Assembly: GCA_028293765.1 (NCBI GenBank)
Contig: JAQGOG010000099.1
Span: 1 to 47,068 of the forward strand
From: Gammaproteobacteria bacterium
Lineage (GTDB): Bacteria > Pseudomonadota > Gammaproteobacteria > Steroidobacterales > Steroidobacteraceae
Direction: 5' to 3'
Length of the DNA stretch: 47,068 nt
Below are positions 25,416-33,252 of this stretch, in pieces (position 1 is the first letter of the stretch; each line of letters begins with the position of its first letter). A model generated the notes under the pieces. It did not search any database. It saw only the letters and a program-made list of their open reading frames with translations, and was not told where the DNA came from. Position numbers and translations under genes: made by a program.

Positions 25416-25780
25416 TCACGCGTCCAAAAGGAAATCCGGCTGCCGATTTTCAAGGCCGTCGCGAGCAACGTCGAAATCAAATGAATTCAACGACCTACGT
25501 GCGTAGGCCTCCGAGGTGAGTGAGTCAGGCCCGATGACCTTCGCTATCGGCGGAAATCACCGGCAGCGCGCCGTCGCCCACGCCCGCCCAAGAGGAATGC
25601 GATCTCGAGCGACGCGCGTCTGTCCGCTTGCGACAGATCATTTGCCGCAAGCCCAAGGTGTTGGCTTTTGATCGATCCGAGCAGATGCGTGCAGCAGGCT
25701 GGTCCACAGATTAGGTCAGTCTGGCCGGATGGCCGCCCACGACCCGTTGCCGCCATCCGCGAGCGGCGGCTATGTCGGGG
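25416..25780. other. Intergenic stretch, nothing recognised
   Basis: About 365 bases up to the end of the NudK gene. A minus-strand open frame (about 25544-25756) contains SIKSQHLGLAANDLSQADRR, which looks protein-like but has no start signal and no family I recognise. Confidence 0.35.
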
Positions 25781-26410
25781 TCATTTCAACGATCCTGCAA
25801 GGCGCAAGACCTCAAGGCCGGCCAAGGCGGCATACTGCAGGAGCATTATCGTCTTGCCGTCTTGAATCGCACCATTAGCAATCATCTGCAGCGCGCTTGC
25901 CAGAGGTACCTCGATCACCTCGATGTCCTCGCCCTCGGCGGCATCACCGCCCCCCTTGGAAACGCGGTCTCGAGGCTCGTATTCCGCAACGAAGAAATGC
26001 AGCTTCTCGGTGACGGATCCGGGGCTCATATAAGCCTCAAGGATTTTGCGAGGTGTGCGGACCGCAAAGCCCGTCTCTTCTTGCGCCTCACGGCGAATGC
26101 AGGTGTGCGGATCTTCGCCATCAAGCAACCCGGCGCAGGCTTCGATCAAAAGACCATCCGGGCAGCCGTTCACATAGGCAGGAAACCGAAACTGCCGCGT
26201 CAAAACCACCGTGTCGCGATCAACATTGAACAACAGCAGGACGGCACCGTTCCCGCGATCATAGGTCTCCCGGCTCTGCCTTTGCCAGTGGCCATCCCGA
26301 CAGCGATAGTCGAACGTCGTTTTCTTCAGGACGTACCAGTCGTCTGAGAGCAGGCGTTCTTCGACGATGCGAACCCGATCGCTGTCCGATGAGTTTGCCA
26401 TCCCGCTCAT
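25781..26410 (-). CDS. nudK: NudK-type Nudix hydrolase (GDP-mannose pyrophosphatase)
   Basis: A 209-residue protein. It opens SDRVRIVEERLLSDDWYVLK and FDYRCRDGHWQRQSRETYDR, then VLTRQFRFPAYVNGCPDGLLIEACAG-type text leading into the Nudix box (GLLDGEDPHTCIRREAQEETG), closely matching NudK. NudK hydrolyses GDP-mannose to GMP and mannose-1-phosphate. The core REAQEE metal ligands are intact. The first glutamate of the box (G-x5-E) reads Asp here, a conservative change. The ATG overlaps the stop of the upstream DUF4406 gene by four bases, so the two form an operon. Confidence 0.85.
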   Translation of the reverse strand: MSGMANSSDSDRVRIVEERLLSDDWYVLKKTTFDYRCRDGHWQRQSRETYDRGNGAVLLLFNVDRDTVVLTRQFRFPAYVNGCPDGLLIEACAGLLDGEDPHTCIRREAQEETGFAVRTPRKILEAYMSPGSVTEKLHFFVAEYEPRDRVSKGGGDAAEGEDIEVIEVPLASALQMIANGAIQDGKTIMLLQYAALAGLEVLRLAGSLK

Positions 26411-26820
26411 GGATTTGTGTCCGCAATATCGGGGCGCAGCGGCAGCTCGCTCAAGGCCCTGTACACAGGAAGGCCCAGTTGGAGGGCGCGGGCAACGTCC
26501 AGGTCGGCACCGTGCGATTCACCCGGAATCCGCAGCACGGCATCACAGCGCTCCAGCAGGCGATGGGCGACCGGGTATTGGTAGGCCCGGAAGGCCGCAT
26601 CGCCAGCGCTGCGCCCACCCGCAGCGTGAATGATCGGTAACGCCAGCCACTCGCCGACGATCGGCAGGTGCCCGCGCTCATAGATCGGCAGTGCAAAGCT
26701 CTCGAGACGCTCCCGGTTGCATGCAATCTTCTGCAGATTGCCATCGGTGCCCGATAGATAGGGCCCGGCAATCAGCACCAGAAGTGGCTTGGATACGTCA
26801 GCGAGCGATACTGTAGTCAT
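26407..26820 (-). CDS. DUF4406 / nucleoside 2-deoxyribosyltransferase-like protein
   Basis: About 137 residues: PLLVLIAGPYLSGTDGNLQK, then NRERLESFALPIYERGHLPI, VGEWLALPII and a C-terminal half with RCDAVLRIPGESHGADLDVARA. AGPYLSG and the SxGAxxDVxxA block are the nucleotide-binding ends of the nucleoside deoxyribosyltransferase/DUF4406 fold. It may act on a nucleotide sugar or nucleoside, in keeping with the coupled NudK gene. ATG 26818-26820 is preferred; the ATG at 26833-26835 lies inside a tandem repeat that looks like an operator. No clear ribosome-binding site. It overlaps nudK by four bases. Confidence 0.72.
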   Translation of the reverse strand: MTTVSLADVSKPLLVLIAGPYLSGTDGNLQKIACNRERLESFALPIYERGHLPIVGEWLALPIIHAAGGRSAGDAAFRAYQYPVAHRLLERCDAVLRIPGESHGADLDVARALQLGLPVYRALSELPLRPDIADTNP

Positions 26821-26821
26821 G

Positions 26822-26844
26822 GCATTATCGTGCATTATCGTGCA
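26822..26844. repeat. Tandem GCATTATCGT repeat, candidate DeoR operator
   Basis: Two head-to-tail copies of GCATTATCGT (26822-26831 and 26832-26841) followed by GCA lie between the DUF4406 start and the DeoR gene. DeoR-family repressors often bind direct repeats near divergent promoters, so this is a plausible operator. Confidence 0.5.
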
Positions 26845-26849
26845 GACTC

Positions 26850-26878
26850 ATGCAAGTAAGCTGCGGTATTATTGACAA
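26850..26878 (-). promoter_or_regulatory. Candidate promoter for the DUF4406-nudK operon
   Basis: The minus strand shows TTGTCA (26873-26878) and TTGCAT (26850-26855) with a 17-base spacer. The tandem repeat lies just downstream, where a repressor would block initiation. The -10 is a poor match. Confidence 0.35.
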
Positions 26879-26952
26879 GCGTTGCGAGGGTGGGTCCGGG
26901 AACCCCGCGACACAATCACCGGTCGTCTCCTTACAGGAATGGGGTCTGTACC

Positions 26953-27717
26953 GTGCTCACTGCACAGCGCAAGAAACTGATTTTGAGCCGCCTGGCTATC
27001 GAGGGCCAAATCGTGGCCAAGGATCTGGCGCAAGAGTTGGGCACTTCGGAAGACACCATCCGTCGCGACCTACGTGAGCTCGCCCAGGGCGGCAAATTGC
27101 AGCGGGTCCATGGGGGTGCGCTGCCCGCTTCGGCGGCGGTGGGCGATCTCAAGGTGCGCGAACAGGTCTCGCCTAAGGACAAAATTGAACTGGGTCGCGC
27201 CGGCGCGTCCATGATACGTCCTAAGCAGGTTGTCATCCTGGATGGTGGAACCACCGCGCTGCAGGTGGCCTCTCATCTCGCTCCCGACCTGCGCGCTACG
27301 ATTGTCACTCACAGTCCCACCGTGGCGGTGGAGGCGGCAAAACATCCTTATGTGGATATCATCATGCTGGGAGGGCGGCTATTTCGGCACTCGATGGTCA
27401 ATGTGGGTGCCGCGCTCATCGACGCCGCTTCGCGCCTGCGGGCAGATGTCTACTTTATGGGTGTGACCGGCGTTCACCCCAACGCGGGTCTGACTACCGG
27501 CGATGCCGAGGAGGCCGCCGTAAAGCGAGCCCTGCATGAACGTGCCGCGGAGACTATTGTTCTCGCGTCAGCCGAGAAACTCATGGCCGCTTCACCGTTC
27601 CTTGTGACACCGTTCAAGGACATCACTCTGCTTGTGGTCCCGCCGAGGACGCCCGATCGCACCATTCGTACGTTGCGCGCCGGCGGTGTCAAGGTTGAGC
27701 GCACCCAAAGATCGTAA
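26953..27717 (+). CDS. DeoR/GlpR family transcriptional regulator
   Basis: A 254-residue repressor. The N-terminal HTH reads KLILSRLAIEGQIVAKDLAQ-ELGTSEDTIRRDLRELAQGG, with RVHGGALP as the wing. The C-terminal sugar-phosphate-binding (DeoRC) domain has VVILDGGTTALQVASHL, THSPTVAVEAA and GVHPNAGLTTGDAEEAAVKRAL. The effector is normally a phosphorylated sugar. The start is GTG 26953 behind AGGAATGGGG; the frame is open upstream to 26872 without domain support. It is divergent from the DUF4406-nudK pair, its likely target, and the tandem repeat lies between them. Confidence 0.87.
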   Translation: MLTAQRKKLILSRLAIEGQIVAKDLAQELGTSEDTIRRDLRELAQGGKLQRVHGGALPASAAVGDLKVREQVSPKDKIELGRAGASMIRPKQVVILDGGTTALQVASHLAPDLRATIVTHSPTVAVEAAKHPYVDIIMLGGRLFRHSMVNVGAALIDAASRLRADVYFMGVTGVHPNAGLTTGDAEEAAVKRALHERAAETIVLASAEKLMAASPFLVTPFKDITLLVVPPRTPDRTIRTLRAGGVKVERTQRS

Positions 27718-28232
27718 ACGACCCTGAATGTCCGGGTTTGGCCCGCCAACCGCCGGTTCGCGATAGACGCAGACCTACCCTTTGTGACTGGCAGGAATCG
27801 GGCGTTTAAATGTTACGAGGAGCTATGGAGAACCACTAGTGCTTGCACTGCACCTCGCTCGATATCCTCAATCCGAAAGCCCATCCCACTTCAGCATATG
27901 CTTCCATTGTCGAAGCCGCTGCAGACGTACTCGTTCCTGAACGTAGTTGCTGCCGCACTCCGAGCAGAGGGAAGCTGCTGAGCCAAAGCGCCCGCCCGGC
28001 CACGGCTGCGTCCGACCTTGCCGAACGGCACGCGCGACGGCTGCCGCACCGACTTCGACGGGTAAGGGTGGCAGAGTGACCGCAGCGGGGCCCATGCAAT
28101 GGATGAATCGTGAGCTGCGAGCAGCGAATATTTCTTTCGAAACTCCGCTCGCCCGACTTGTAACACGCCATTTACAGACCACGCGTACCGTTTACACAGT
28201 GTCAGAGGCCGCCCGCGTTCGCGGAGACAGTT
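27718..28232. other. Intergenic stretch, nothing firmly recognised
   Basis: About 515 bases. A minus-strand frame (27868-28182) contains LCSECGSNYVQERVRLQRLR, which hints at a metal-binding CxxC, but the rest is motif-free and there is no ribosome-binding site. Plus-strand frames are Arg/Ala-rich noise. Confidence 0.35.
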
Positions 28233-28574
28233 GTGAAGACGGACCGAATTTTTGGACTTGTTGCGGCCGGGTTCATCACTTTGGCCCTAGCCCGGGCCTT
28301 CGCCCACGAGAGCGTCAGCACCACCGACGCTTCAAGCGTAATCCGCGCGGTACGCCGCGAAATCGAGTGGAAATGGCAGACATCAATACTGATTCCGCCG
28401 GCGGACAGTTACCCCAGGGCTGATTCCCGGTCTCAGGGGATTCCCGACGTCAGTCATCGGGGCGGACCGGCCATCCCATCCGGCAGGATCGCCGGAATTC
28501 CCCCTGGCCCCAACGGCCCGATCTCAGATGCGCAGCACCGAGCGCGGCTTACCCGTCTAACTGCCGATTTCTGA
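28233..28574 (+). CDS. Small putative secreted protein
   Basis: A 113-residue frame starting at GTG 28233 with a CGGAGA box at ideal distance. The N-terminus (KTDRIFGLVAAGFITLALA, then RAFAH) looks like a signal peptide; the remainder is polar and rich in Pro, Gly, Ser and Arg. No family recognised. It could be a real exported peptide or a chance frame; the good ribosome-binding site and signal peptide favour a gene. Confidence 0.4.
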   Translation: MKTDRIFGLVAAGFITLALARAFAHESVSTTDASSVIRAVRREIEWKWQTSILIPPADSYPRADSRSQGIPDVSHRGGPAIPSGRIAGIPPGPNGPISDAQHRARLTRLTADF

Positions 28575-28703
28575 ATGACCGCCCGCGACCCAGAGGAGAC
28601 AATTGCGCCGCTCCATAGCGAACATCGAAAGTAACCGAAGCAGACGTTTGAACCCGATGCCCCATTTGGAGGACGCGGCTCCGAGGCGGAAACGTTTTCA
28701 GAG

Positions 28704-29315
28704 TCATTGCGCCGGGAAGGGATCACGCCACGCAGGCAAATCATCGATGCGTGCGTACCATCGCTGAATCGCCGGAAACTCCGCGAGCGGCAATTTAGCC
28801 GAGTCTGCATAGGCCAGCGCACTCGCGACAGCGAAATCGGCAACACTCAACGAATTGCCAACGAGGAAAGTACGGTCCCGCAAATGCGCATCGAGAATGC
28901 GAGCGTGCGCCGTGAAATTCGCCGTCGCTACAGTAGCGACGGCAGGATCTGCTGCGCCCATCCCGAGTCGCGGTTTGATGTGGTACTCGAAATAGAGCGT
29001 GCCGCCAGAACGGGTGAAATGTTGCGCGTCCCAGCTGAGCCAGCGCATGACCTCTATCTGTCGTGCATCGTGCGGCCACAGATCGGCCTTAGCCACATCC
29101 GACAGATAGCACATGATTGCGTTCGCCTCCCAAAGCGACCAGTCGCCGCTCTGGAGCACGGGTACTTTGCCATTTGGATTCAATGCCAGGAATTCGGGGT
29201 GTCTGTGCTCTCCCCGGCCGAGATCCACACGGACGAATTCTACTGGCGAACGCAAGTAACGTGCGACGGCGCATGCCTTGCGCGGGTTTATCGTCTCGCA
29301 GTAATAGAGCTTCAC
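28704..29315 (-). CDS. Glutathione S-transferase family protein
   Basis: A 203-residue protein. The thioredoxin-fold N-terminus reads KLYYCETINPRKACAVARYL, with FLALNPNGKVPVLQSGDWSL (cis-Pro in KVPVL) and W-EANAIMCYLSD contacting glutathione. The C-terminal helical domain ends RTFLVGNSLSVADFAVASAL, the usual N-capping box. It likely conjugates or reduces a small molecule. GTG 29313-29315 has a strong AAGGAG and overlaps the SRPBCC stop (GTGA), so it is the third gene of an ArsR-SRPBCC-GST operon. The longer frame is an artefact of the overlap. Confidence 0.88.
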   Translation of the reverse strand: MKLYYCETINPRKACAVARYLRSPVEFVRVDLGRGEHRHPEFLALNPNGKVPVLQSGDWSLWEANAIMCYLSDVAKADLWPHDARQIEVMRWLSWDAQHFTRSGGTLYFEYHIKPRLGMGAADPAVATVATANFTAHARILDAHLRDRTFLVGNSLSVADFAVASALAYADSAKLPLAEFPAIQRWYARIDDLPAWRDPFPAQ

Positions 29316-29818
29316 TTCTTGATCTCCTTTGCCGGGCTTTCGCTCCGAAACGCTGCAAGATGCTCGTCCAGGCGGTCGAAGCTGCTCGACCATCCTGCCC
29401 CGTGTCCATCGCGCGATGCGGCCGATTCGAAGAAGGCCTGACGGAACGTCATTGTGGTTTTCCCTGCCTGCTCGGAAAACGTTATCGTCACCACGGTCTC
29501 CGGGCCGGCATTGCCCTGTTCATCCTCCCACGCATGGGTAAAGACGAGTCGCTCCGGCTTCACGATCTCGCGGTAGACGCCTCGGACCCAGTGATCAACA
29601 CCCTCAGGCGAACGCAGGCACGCTCGATGCTTGCCACCCACGCGGAAGTCCATCGTGTGATGGGGCGCCGTAAAACCGCGCGGACCGGGCCAGCACGCCA
29701 GGTGTTTCGGGTCACTCCAACATTCGAAAACTAGCGTGCGTGGTGCATCGAAGACGCGCGTAATCACCAGCTCATGTTCGGCCGGCCTCGAGGCAGCATT
29801 ACTTTTTCTTCCGGCCAT
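29312..29818 (-). CDS. SRPBCC / AHSA1-like (START-fold) protein
   Basis: A 168-residue protein with the AHSA1 layout: ELVITRVFDAPRTLVFECWS, DPKHLACWPGPRGFTAPHHT, GVYREIVKPERLVFTHAWED and a C-terminal helix GWSSSFDRLDEHLAAF. These proteins have a deep hydrophobic pocket and are very often encoded with an ArsR regulator; function is usually unknown. ATG 29816-29818 has AGGAG seven bases upstream. It overlaps the ArsR gene by 20 bases and the GST gene by four, so translation of the three is coupled. Confidence 0.85.
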   Translation of the reverse strand: MAGRKSNAASRPAEHELVITRVFDAPRTLVFECWSDPKHLACWPGPRGFTAPHHTMDFRVGGKHRACLRSPEGVDHWVRGVYREIVKPERLVFTHAWEDEQGNAGPETVVTITFSEQAGKTTMTFRQAFFESAASRDGHGAGWSSSFDRLDEHLAAFRSESPAKEIKK

Positions 29819-30152
29819 GCTTCTTCTCCTGTCGCTGAAGTTCAACCAGGTACTCCCCGAGTCGATCGAAGCTCTGCTCCCAGAAATGGCGGTAGCGCTC
29901 CGCCCATTCCACGATTTCCTTGAGCGGAGTTCCCTCGAGCCGACATGGCCGAGATTGAGCCTTGCGGCTGCGGACGATCAACCCTGCCTGCTCAAGAACC
30001 CTGAGGTGTCTGGAAATGGCGGGTTGGCTGATGTCGAAGGGCTTCGCAAGCTCCATCACACTCGCTTCGCCGGATGCCAGCCTTGCCAGGATGGCCCGCC
30101 GAGTAGGATCTGCGAGTGCCGCAAATGTAGCGCTGAGTCGATCGGTGCGCAT
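29799..30152 (-). CDS. ArsR-family transcriptional repressor
   Basis: A 117-residue winged-HTH protein: LSATFAALADPTRRAILARL, ELAKPFDISQPAISRHLRVL, EQAGLIVRSRKAQSRPCRLE and the C-terminal WAERYRHFWEQSFDRLGEYL. This is the SRPBCC-linked ArsR subtype. It has no CxC metal-sensing motif in the recognition helix, so a small organic effector or no metal is likely. ATG is at 30150-30152. It is first in the ArsR-SRPBCC-GST operon, with a promoter and palindrome directly upstream that suggest autorepression. Confidence 0.9.
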   Translation of the reverse strand: MRTDRLSATFAALADPTRRAILARLASGEASVMELAKPFDISQPAISRHLRVLEQAGLIVRSRKAQSRPCRLEGTPLKEIVEWAERYRHFWEQSFDRLGEYLVELQRQEKKHGRKKK

Positions 30153-30165
30153 CTATAATACTATC

Positions 30166-30175
30166 GTTATATAAC
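30166..30175. promoter_or_regulatory. Palindrome GTTATATAAC, candidate ArsR operator
   Basis: A perfect 10-bp palindrome 13 bases upstream of the ArsR start codon and 8 bases downstream of the -10 element, so it overlaps the expected transcription start. That position suits autorepression by the adjacent ArsR protein. Confidence 0.6.
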
Positions 30176-30183
30176 CGTTTCGT

Positions 30184-30212
30184 TTTATACGACGCGACCA
30201 CGAATCTGTCAA
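30184..30212 (-). promoter_or_regulatory. Sigma-70 promoter of the ArsR-SRPBCC-GST operon
   Basis: On the minus strand a perfect TTGACA (30207-30212) and TATAAA (30184-30189) are separated by 17 bases. The start site would fall near 30177, at the edge of the palindrome at 30166-30175. Confidence 0.7.
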
Positions 30213-30520
30213 GGCCCGCCCAGGCTGCCACGGCTCAGGCAACGCCGGGATCGGTTTTTGGGGCGGTCCTATTTCAAACCCCTGCAGGAAATCTATCGCG
30301 TGTCACTACCGCAGTGGCGGGAGAAGGTGCGCTTTGCGGTTTGGGATAGACTCACAAGCCGCCTGGAGATTTGGCGGGCTGCTGGTCAACTCAGGCCGTT
30401 TCCTCGCGCTTTCGTGCCTATCTATTCGATGACTGCGCCACAGAAGCCGACTTGTCTGCGTCTAGCGAGTGGCGCGGGCACCTTCAAGGGAATGAAGCGG
30501 CCTGGGCCGCGCGCCGCTCG
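30213..30520. other. Intergenic stretch, nothing firmly recognised
   Basis: About 308 bases between the ArsR operon promoter and the end of the first secreted esterase. A plus-strand frame reading FRAYLFDDCATEADLSASSE, WRGHLQGNEAAW looks faintly protein-like but has no start, and its 3' part lies antisense to the esterase. Confidence 0.35.
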
Positions 30521-31645
30521 TCACTCCGCGTGTTTGTCGTCCGCGTGCTCATCAATCCAAGAGAGAATCATGTCCCCGACATGGAGATTGTTCTTGTCCT
30601 GGAACAGCATGTGGCTGTTGCCGAAGACTCCGGCCGCGGGCAGGTGAAGCAAGGCCGCATTTCCTCCGACCTGATTGATCTCATTCACGTAATGCTCGCA
30701 ATCCGCAAGGGCCGCCGGCCAGTTGACAACCGAAGCCGAGACATCGGCGAGGTGGTCACCGAAGACCACCAGGGTCGGGAGCTTGGCCAGTTTCGCGATC
30801 TGTTGCTTTGAGAGCGTCGTCGCCGCGCACGAGGCCGGCTCCATCGAGATCAGTCCGCGGAGACCGGCGGCGTTCTGGAGAGCCGCAAGCTCCGGAAAGA
30901 AGCCCGATTCCGAGTGACCCACAAGCACCGCGCCGCCGACCTTCACACCCAAGTCCGCGAGGCGGATCGGCGTCAAATTGGTGCCGGGTGGCTTTTGGGA
31001 ATCGGCGTTCTGATCGGGAATCGATTGCTTCGCGAACTCGTCGATCGCGTTGACCGGGAACTGCTCGTCGGGAAACGCCGTCCCGGGGGAAGGTCCGAAG
31101 CGGAATATCTGCCAGGCAGCTGCCTTGGTCAGCACCAACACGTTCGGCAGCGCACTCGGCGGACGGACACCGGCAGCTACCTCGTTAAAGGGGGTCACGT
31201 TGAAGCCGGAGCGGGCTCGGGAGACCTGGTCCGGCAGATAGACCGCGTGCCCCTTCCGAGCGAAATACTCGTACCACCCCATACGTCCGTCGGGCGTGGT
31301 CTCGTAGCAGGCCCCGCTCAGAGTGCCGCCATGCATGAGAATGATCGGCACACCGCGTTGGACCTGGGGCACCATGAACGTGACGTACATCTGATTGATG
31401 GCGATATCGCCTGACCGGGGAATGGATGCTAGCAACCCGCTCGGCCCGTTGGCCCAGTCGGTATGCACAGTGTCGCCGCCCACGAAGAACATCCCTTGTT
31501 CCTTAAGCACCAGCGGTCCTTGGGTGCGGCCGGGGTCGGGGTCCCAGGCCTCCGCCCTCCCCGAATAGGTCGACACCACGACTAACGCCAGGACCGAAGC
31601 CAGCGCGGAATGCGCCGCGGTTCTAATGAGGGATAGTTTGCGCAT
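30521..31645 (-). CDS. Secreted alpha/beta-hydrolase (esterase-like), paralogue 1
   Basis: A 374-residue protein with a signal peptide (AAHSALASVLALVVVSTYSG, cleavage near residue 33). The hydrolase fold has VPIILMHGGTLSGACYETTP (oxyanion region HGG), TPDGRMGWYEYFARKGHAVY and the nucleophile elbow VGHSESG (S245). D297 in FGDHLAD is the likely acid and H345 in GNSHMLFQD the His. The elbow H-S-x-S-G, instead of G-x-S-x-G, is shared with the paralogue at 34248-35528. It should act in the periplasm or outside; substrate unknown. It lies downstream of an AraC gene on the same strand (147-base gap), so AraC control is likely. Confidence 0.82.
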   Translation of the reverse strand: MRKLSLIRTAAHSALASVLALVVVSTYSGRAEAWDPDPGRTQGPLVLKEQGMFFVGGDTVHTDWANGPSGLLASIPRSGDIAINQMYVTFMVPQVQRGVPIILMHGGTLSGACYETTPDGRMGWYEYFARKGHAVYLPDQVSRARSGFNVTPFNEVAAGVRPPSALPNVLVLTKAAAWQIFRFGPSPGTAFPDEQFPVNAIDEFAKQSIPDQNADSQKPPGTNLTPIRLADLGVKVGGAVLVGHSESGFFPELAALQNAAGLRGLISMEPASCAATTLSKQQIAKLAKLPTLVVFGDHLADVSASVVNWPAALADCEHYVNEINQVGGNAALLHLPAAGVFGNSHMLFQDKNNLHVGDMILSWIDEHADDKHAE

Positions 31646-31792
31646 GGGGCGACCCTCCGACTTGAGATGTTAGAACAAACTAAGATAGGCACTGTAGCCC
31701 CGTCTCTCGGAATCCTCCGAGATTGTCGAAATCCTCCACTACCCGAGCGCGCCCCGACGATGGACGGCGGAGATCAGGCGGGGCGCCGTATT

Positions 31793-32728
31793 TCAGGTGA
31801 GGTGGCTGAAAGCCGAGTGGCGGCGCGCCTCCCGGTATTGCTTTGGGGTCATGGCGGTCGCGCGGTGGAACACGTCGGCGAAGTGACTTTGGCTCGCGAA
31901 GCCCAGCATGTAGGCCACCTGCGCTACCGGGGTGTCGCCGTTCGTGAGGAGGGTTGCGGCCTCTCGGATACGCTCACCGAGTACGTACTCATGTGGAGTC
32001 GCGCCGACCGAGTTCCGGAAGACCTGTGAGAAGTAGTGTGGGCTGAGTTGCACCACGCCGGCGAGCTCGCTGACGGACAGGCGACTCCCGAGGTTTGCAC
32101 GGATATGCTCACGTACCATCGAGATCTGACGCGGCGAAAGCCGGCCCGCTCGCGACTCTACTCCTCGGGTGCCGGTCGAGTAGCGCCCCGCCACGTAGGC
32201 GGCGAGCGCGAGCGAGAGCGACTCGCCGTACAGCGACCCGGCCAGGCACCCGCCCGTGGCTTCGGTCTCCATCCCGCGGATTAGCGCCGCGAGCTGCCGA
32301 TTATGAATGGCGAGTTGAGGCGTCAGCTGGGCAACGCTCAGGCGGGCGCTGCCACCGATGAGTTCCTGGAGCATGGCCAGGTCCATCTCCACTTCCAGTA
32401 ACTCGCAATCTCCGGTCCAACTAAGCGACTGCACCTCGTAGTCGCCGGGCCATATCATGATGCTTCCTGAGGCCGCTAAGACACGGCGCGGTGTGAACCC
32501 GGCCCGATACGCGATCGTCAGGGTTCCCGAGGCAATCAGGACGGCGCGCGGGACCGGACAGACTAACCTCGTGGCGTCTCCCACCTCCGCCACTTTCCGC
32601 CGCTCAAACAGAAAGCCGGGCCATCCCGACTCCCAGCTGGAGAATAACAGCACGCCCACGCCTGGTCGCAGCTCGTCGTCGATGATGGACTGGATCCGCC
32701 TTGAGCTGTCGGGTGCTTGAGTAGGCAT
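31793..32728 (-). CDS. AraC-family transcriptional regulator
   Basis: A 311-residue protein. The N-terminal sensing domain spans about residues 1-190 (RPGVGVLLFSSWESGWPGFL, VLAASGSIMIWPGDYEVQSL). The linker SLYGESLSLALAAYVAGRYS is shared with the AraC protein at 37931. The C-terminal double HTH reads LSPRQISMVREHIRANLG, LSVSELAGVVQLSPHYFSQV, AYMLGFASQSHFADVFHRAT and TPKQYR. ATG 32726-32728 is chosen; the frame is open to 32794 and the upstream start is possible. It is placed to control the secreted esterase gene that follows it. Confidence 0.85.
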   Translation of the reverse strand: MPTQAPDSSRRIQSIIDDELRPGVGVLLFSSWESGWPGFLFERRKVAEVGDATRLVCPVPRAVLIASGTLTIAYRAGFTPRRVLAASGSIMIWPGDYEVQSLSWTGDCELLEVEMDLAMLQELIGGSARLSVAQLTPQLAIHNRQLAALIRGMETEATGGCLAGSLYGESLSLALAAYVAGRYSTGTRGVESRAGRLSPRQISMVREHIRANLGSRLSVSELAGVVQLSPHYFSQVFRNSVGATPHEYVLGERIREAATLLTNGDTPVAQVAYMLGFASQSHFADVFHRATAMTPKQYREARRHSAFSHLT

Positions 32729-33252
32729 GTGTCTCAACGCCACTTCGAGTCCAGTACACACTACGGGTTGGACCCTCGCCGCCGTCACGTGCACCCGGCA
32801 GCCGGTCTCTGAGCATTGGCGCCCATAGTAGTTCCTTCTCCTTCACATTGCTCACGCCACCTTTCATAGCTTGACGGAGGCGGCGCTGGCTTCCTGGACG
32901 CGCGAATAAGCTGACCTCGAATTTCTCTTACCGACGTTTGGTTATGAAAGAAAAATGACGTTGGAGGCGTTGCGCAATGGGACGGGGGTCGATGGTACCG
33001 CGGAAGAGGTCTTCGACGTCAATGAGACGATTACGAGCATCCAGACAGTTCATCCCGAACACCTCGTGCTCGCACGCCCGTGCGGCGCCTGGACCGCCCT
33101 CCGCTGGTGAGACACGTAGGAACGCCTTGAAAGCATAGAGTCAGCTCGTTGTCCCGAGAGCGGTGTGATGGGCTGTCCCCGCGCTCGTGCCCGCTGACGC
33201 AAATAGGCCTTCCTTAGAGTGCCGGAAGATCGATCGCTTACCGTGAAAAAGT
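32729..33252. other. Intergenic stretch with a short unassigned open frame
   Basis: About 524 bases. A 51-codon frame from ATG 32955 to TGA 33108-33110 reads VFDVNETITSIQTVHPEHLV and could be the remnant of an exported peptidase-like protein, but the match is too weak to name. The rest holds the upstream region of the AraC gene and nothing else visible. Confidence 0.35.

Noticed and set aside
32955..33110. 51-codon frame with VFDVNETITSIQTVHPEHLV, faintly like the N-terminal region of M61-type peptidases
   Set aside because: Similarity too weak and too short to call; ends abruptly without the rest of any domain.
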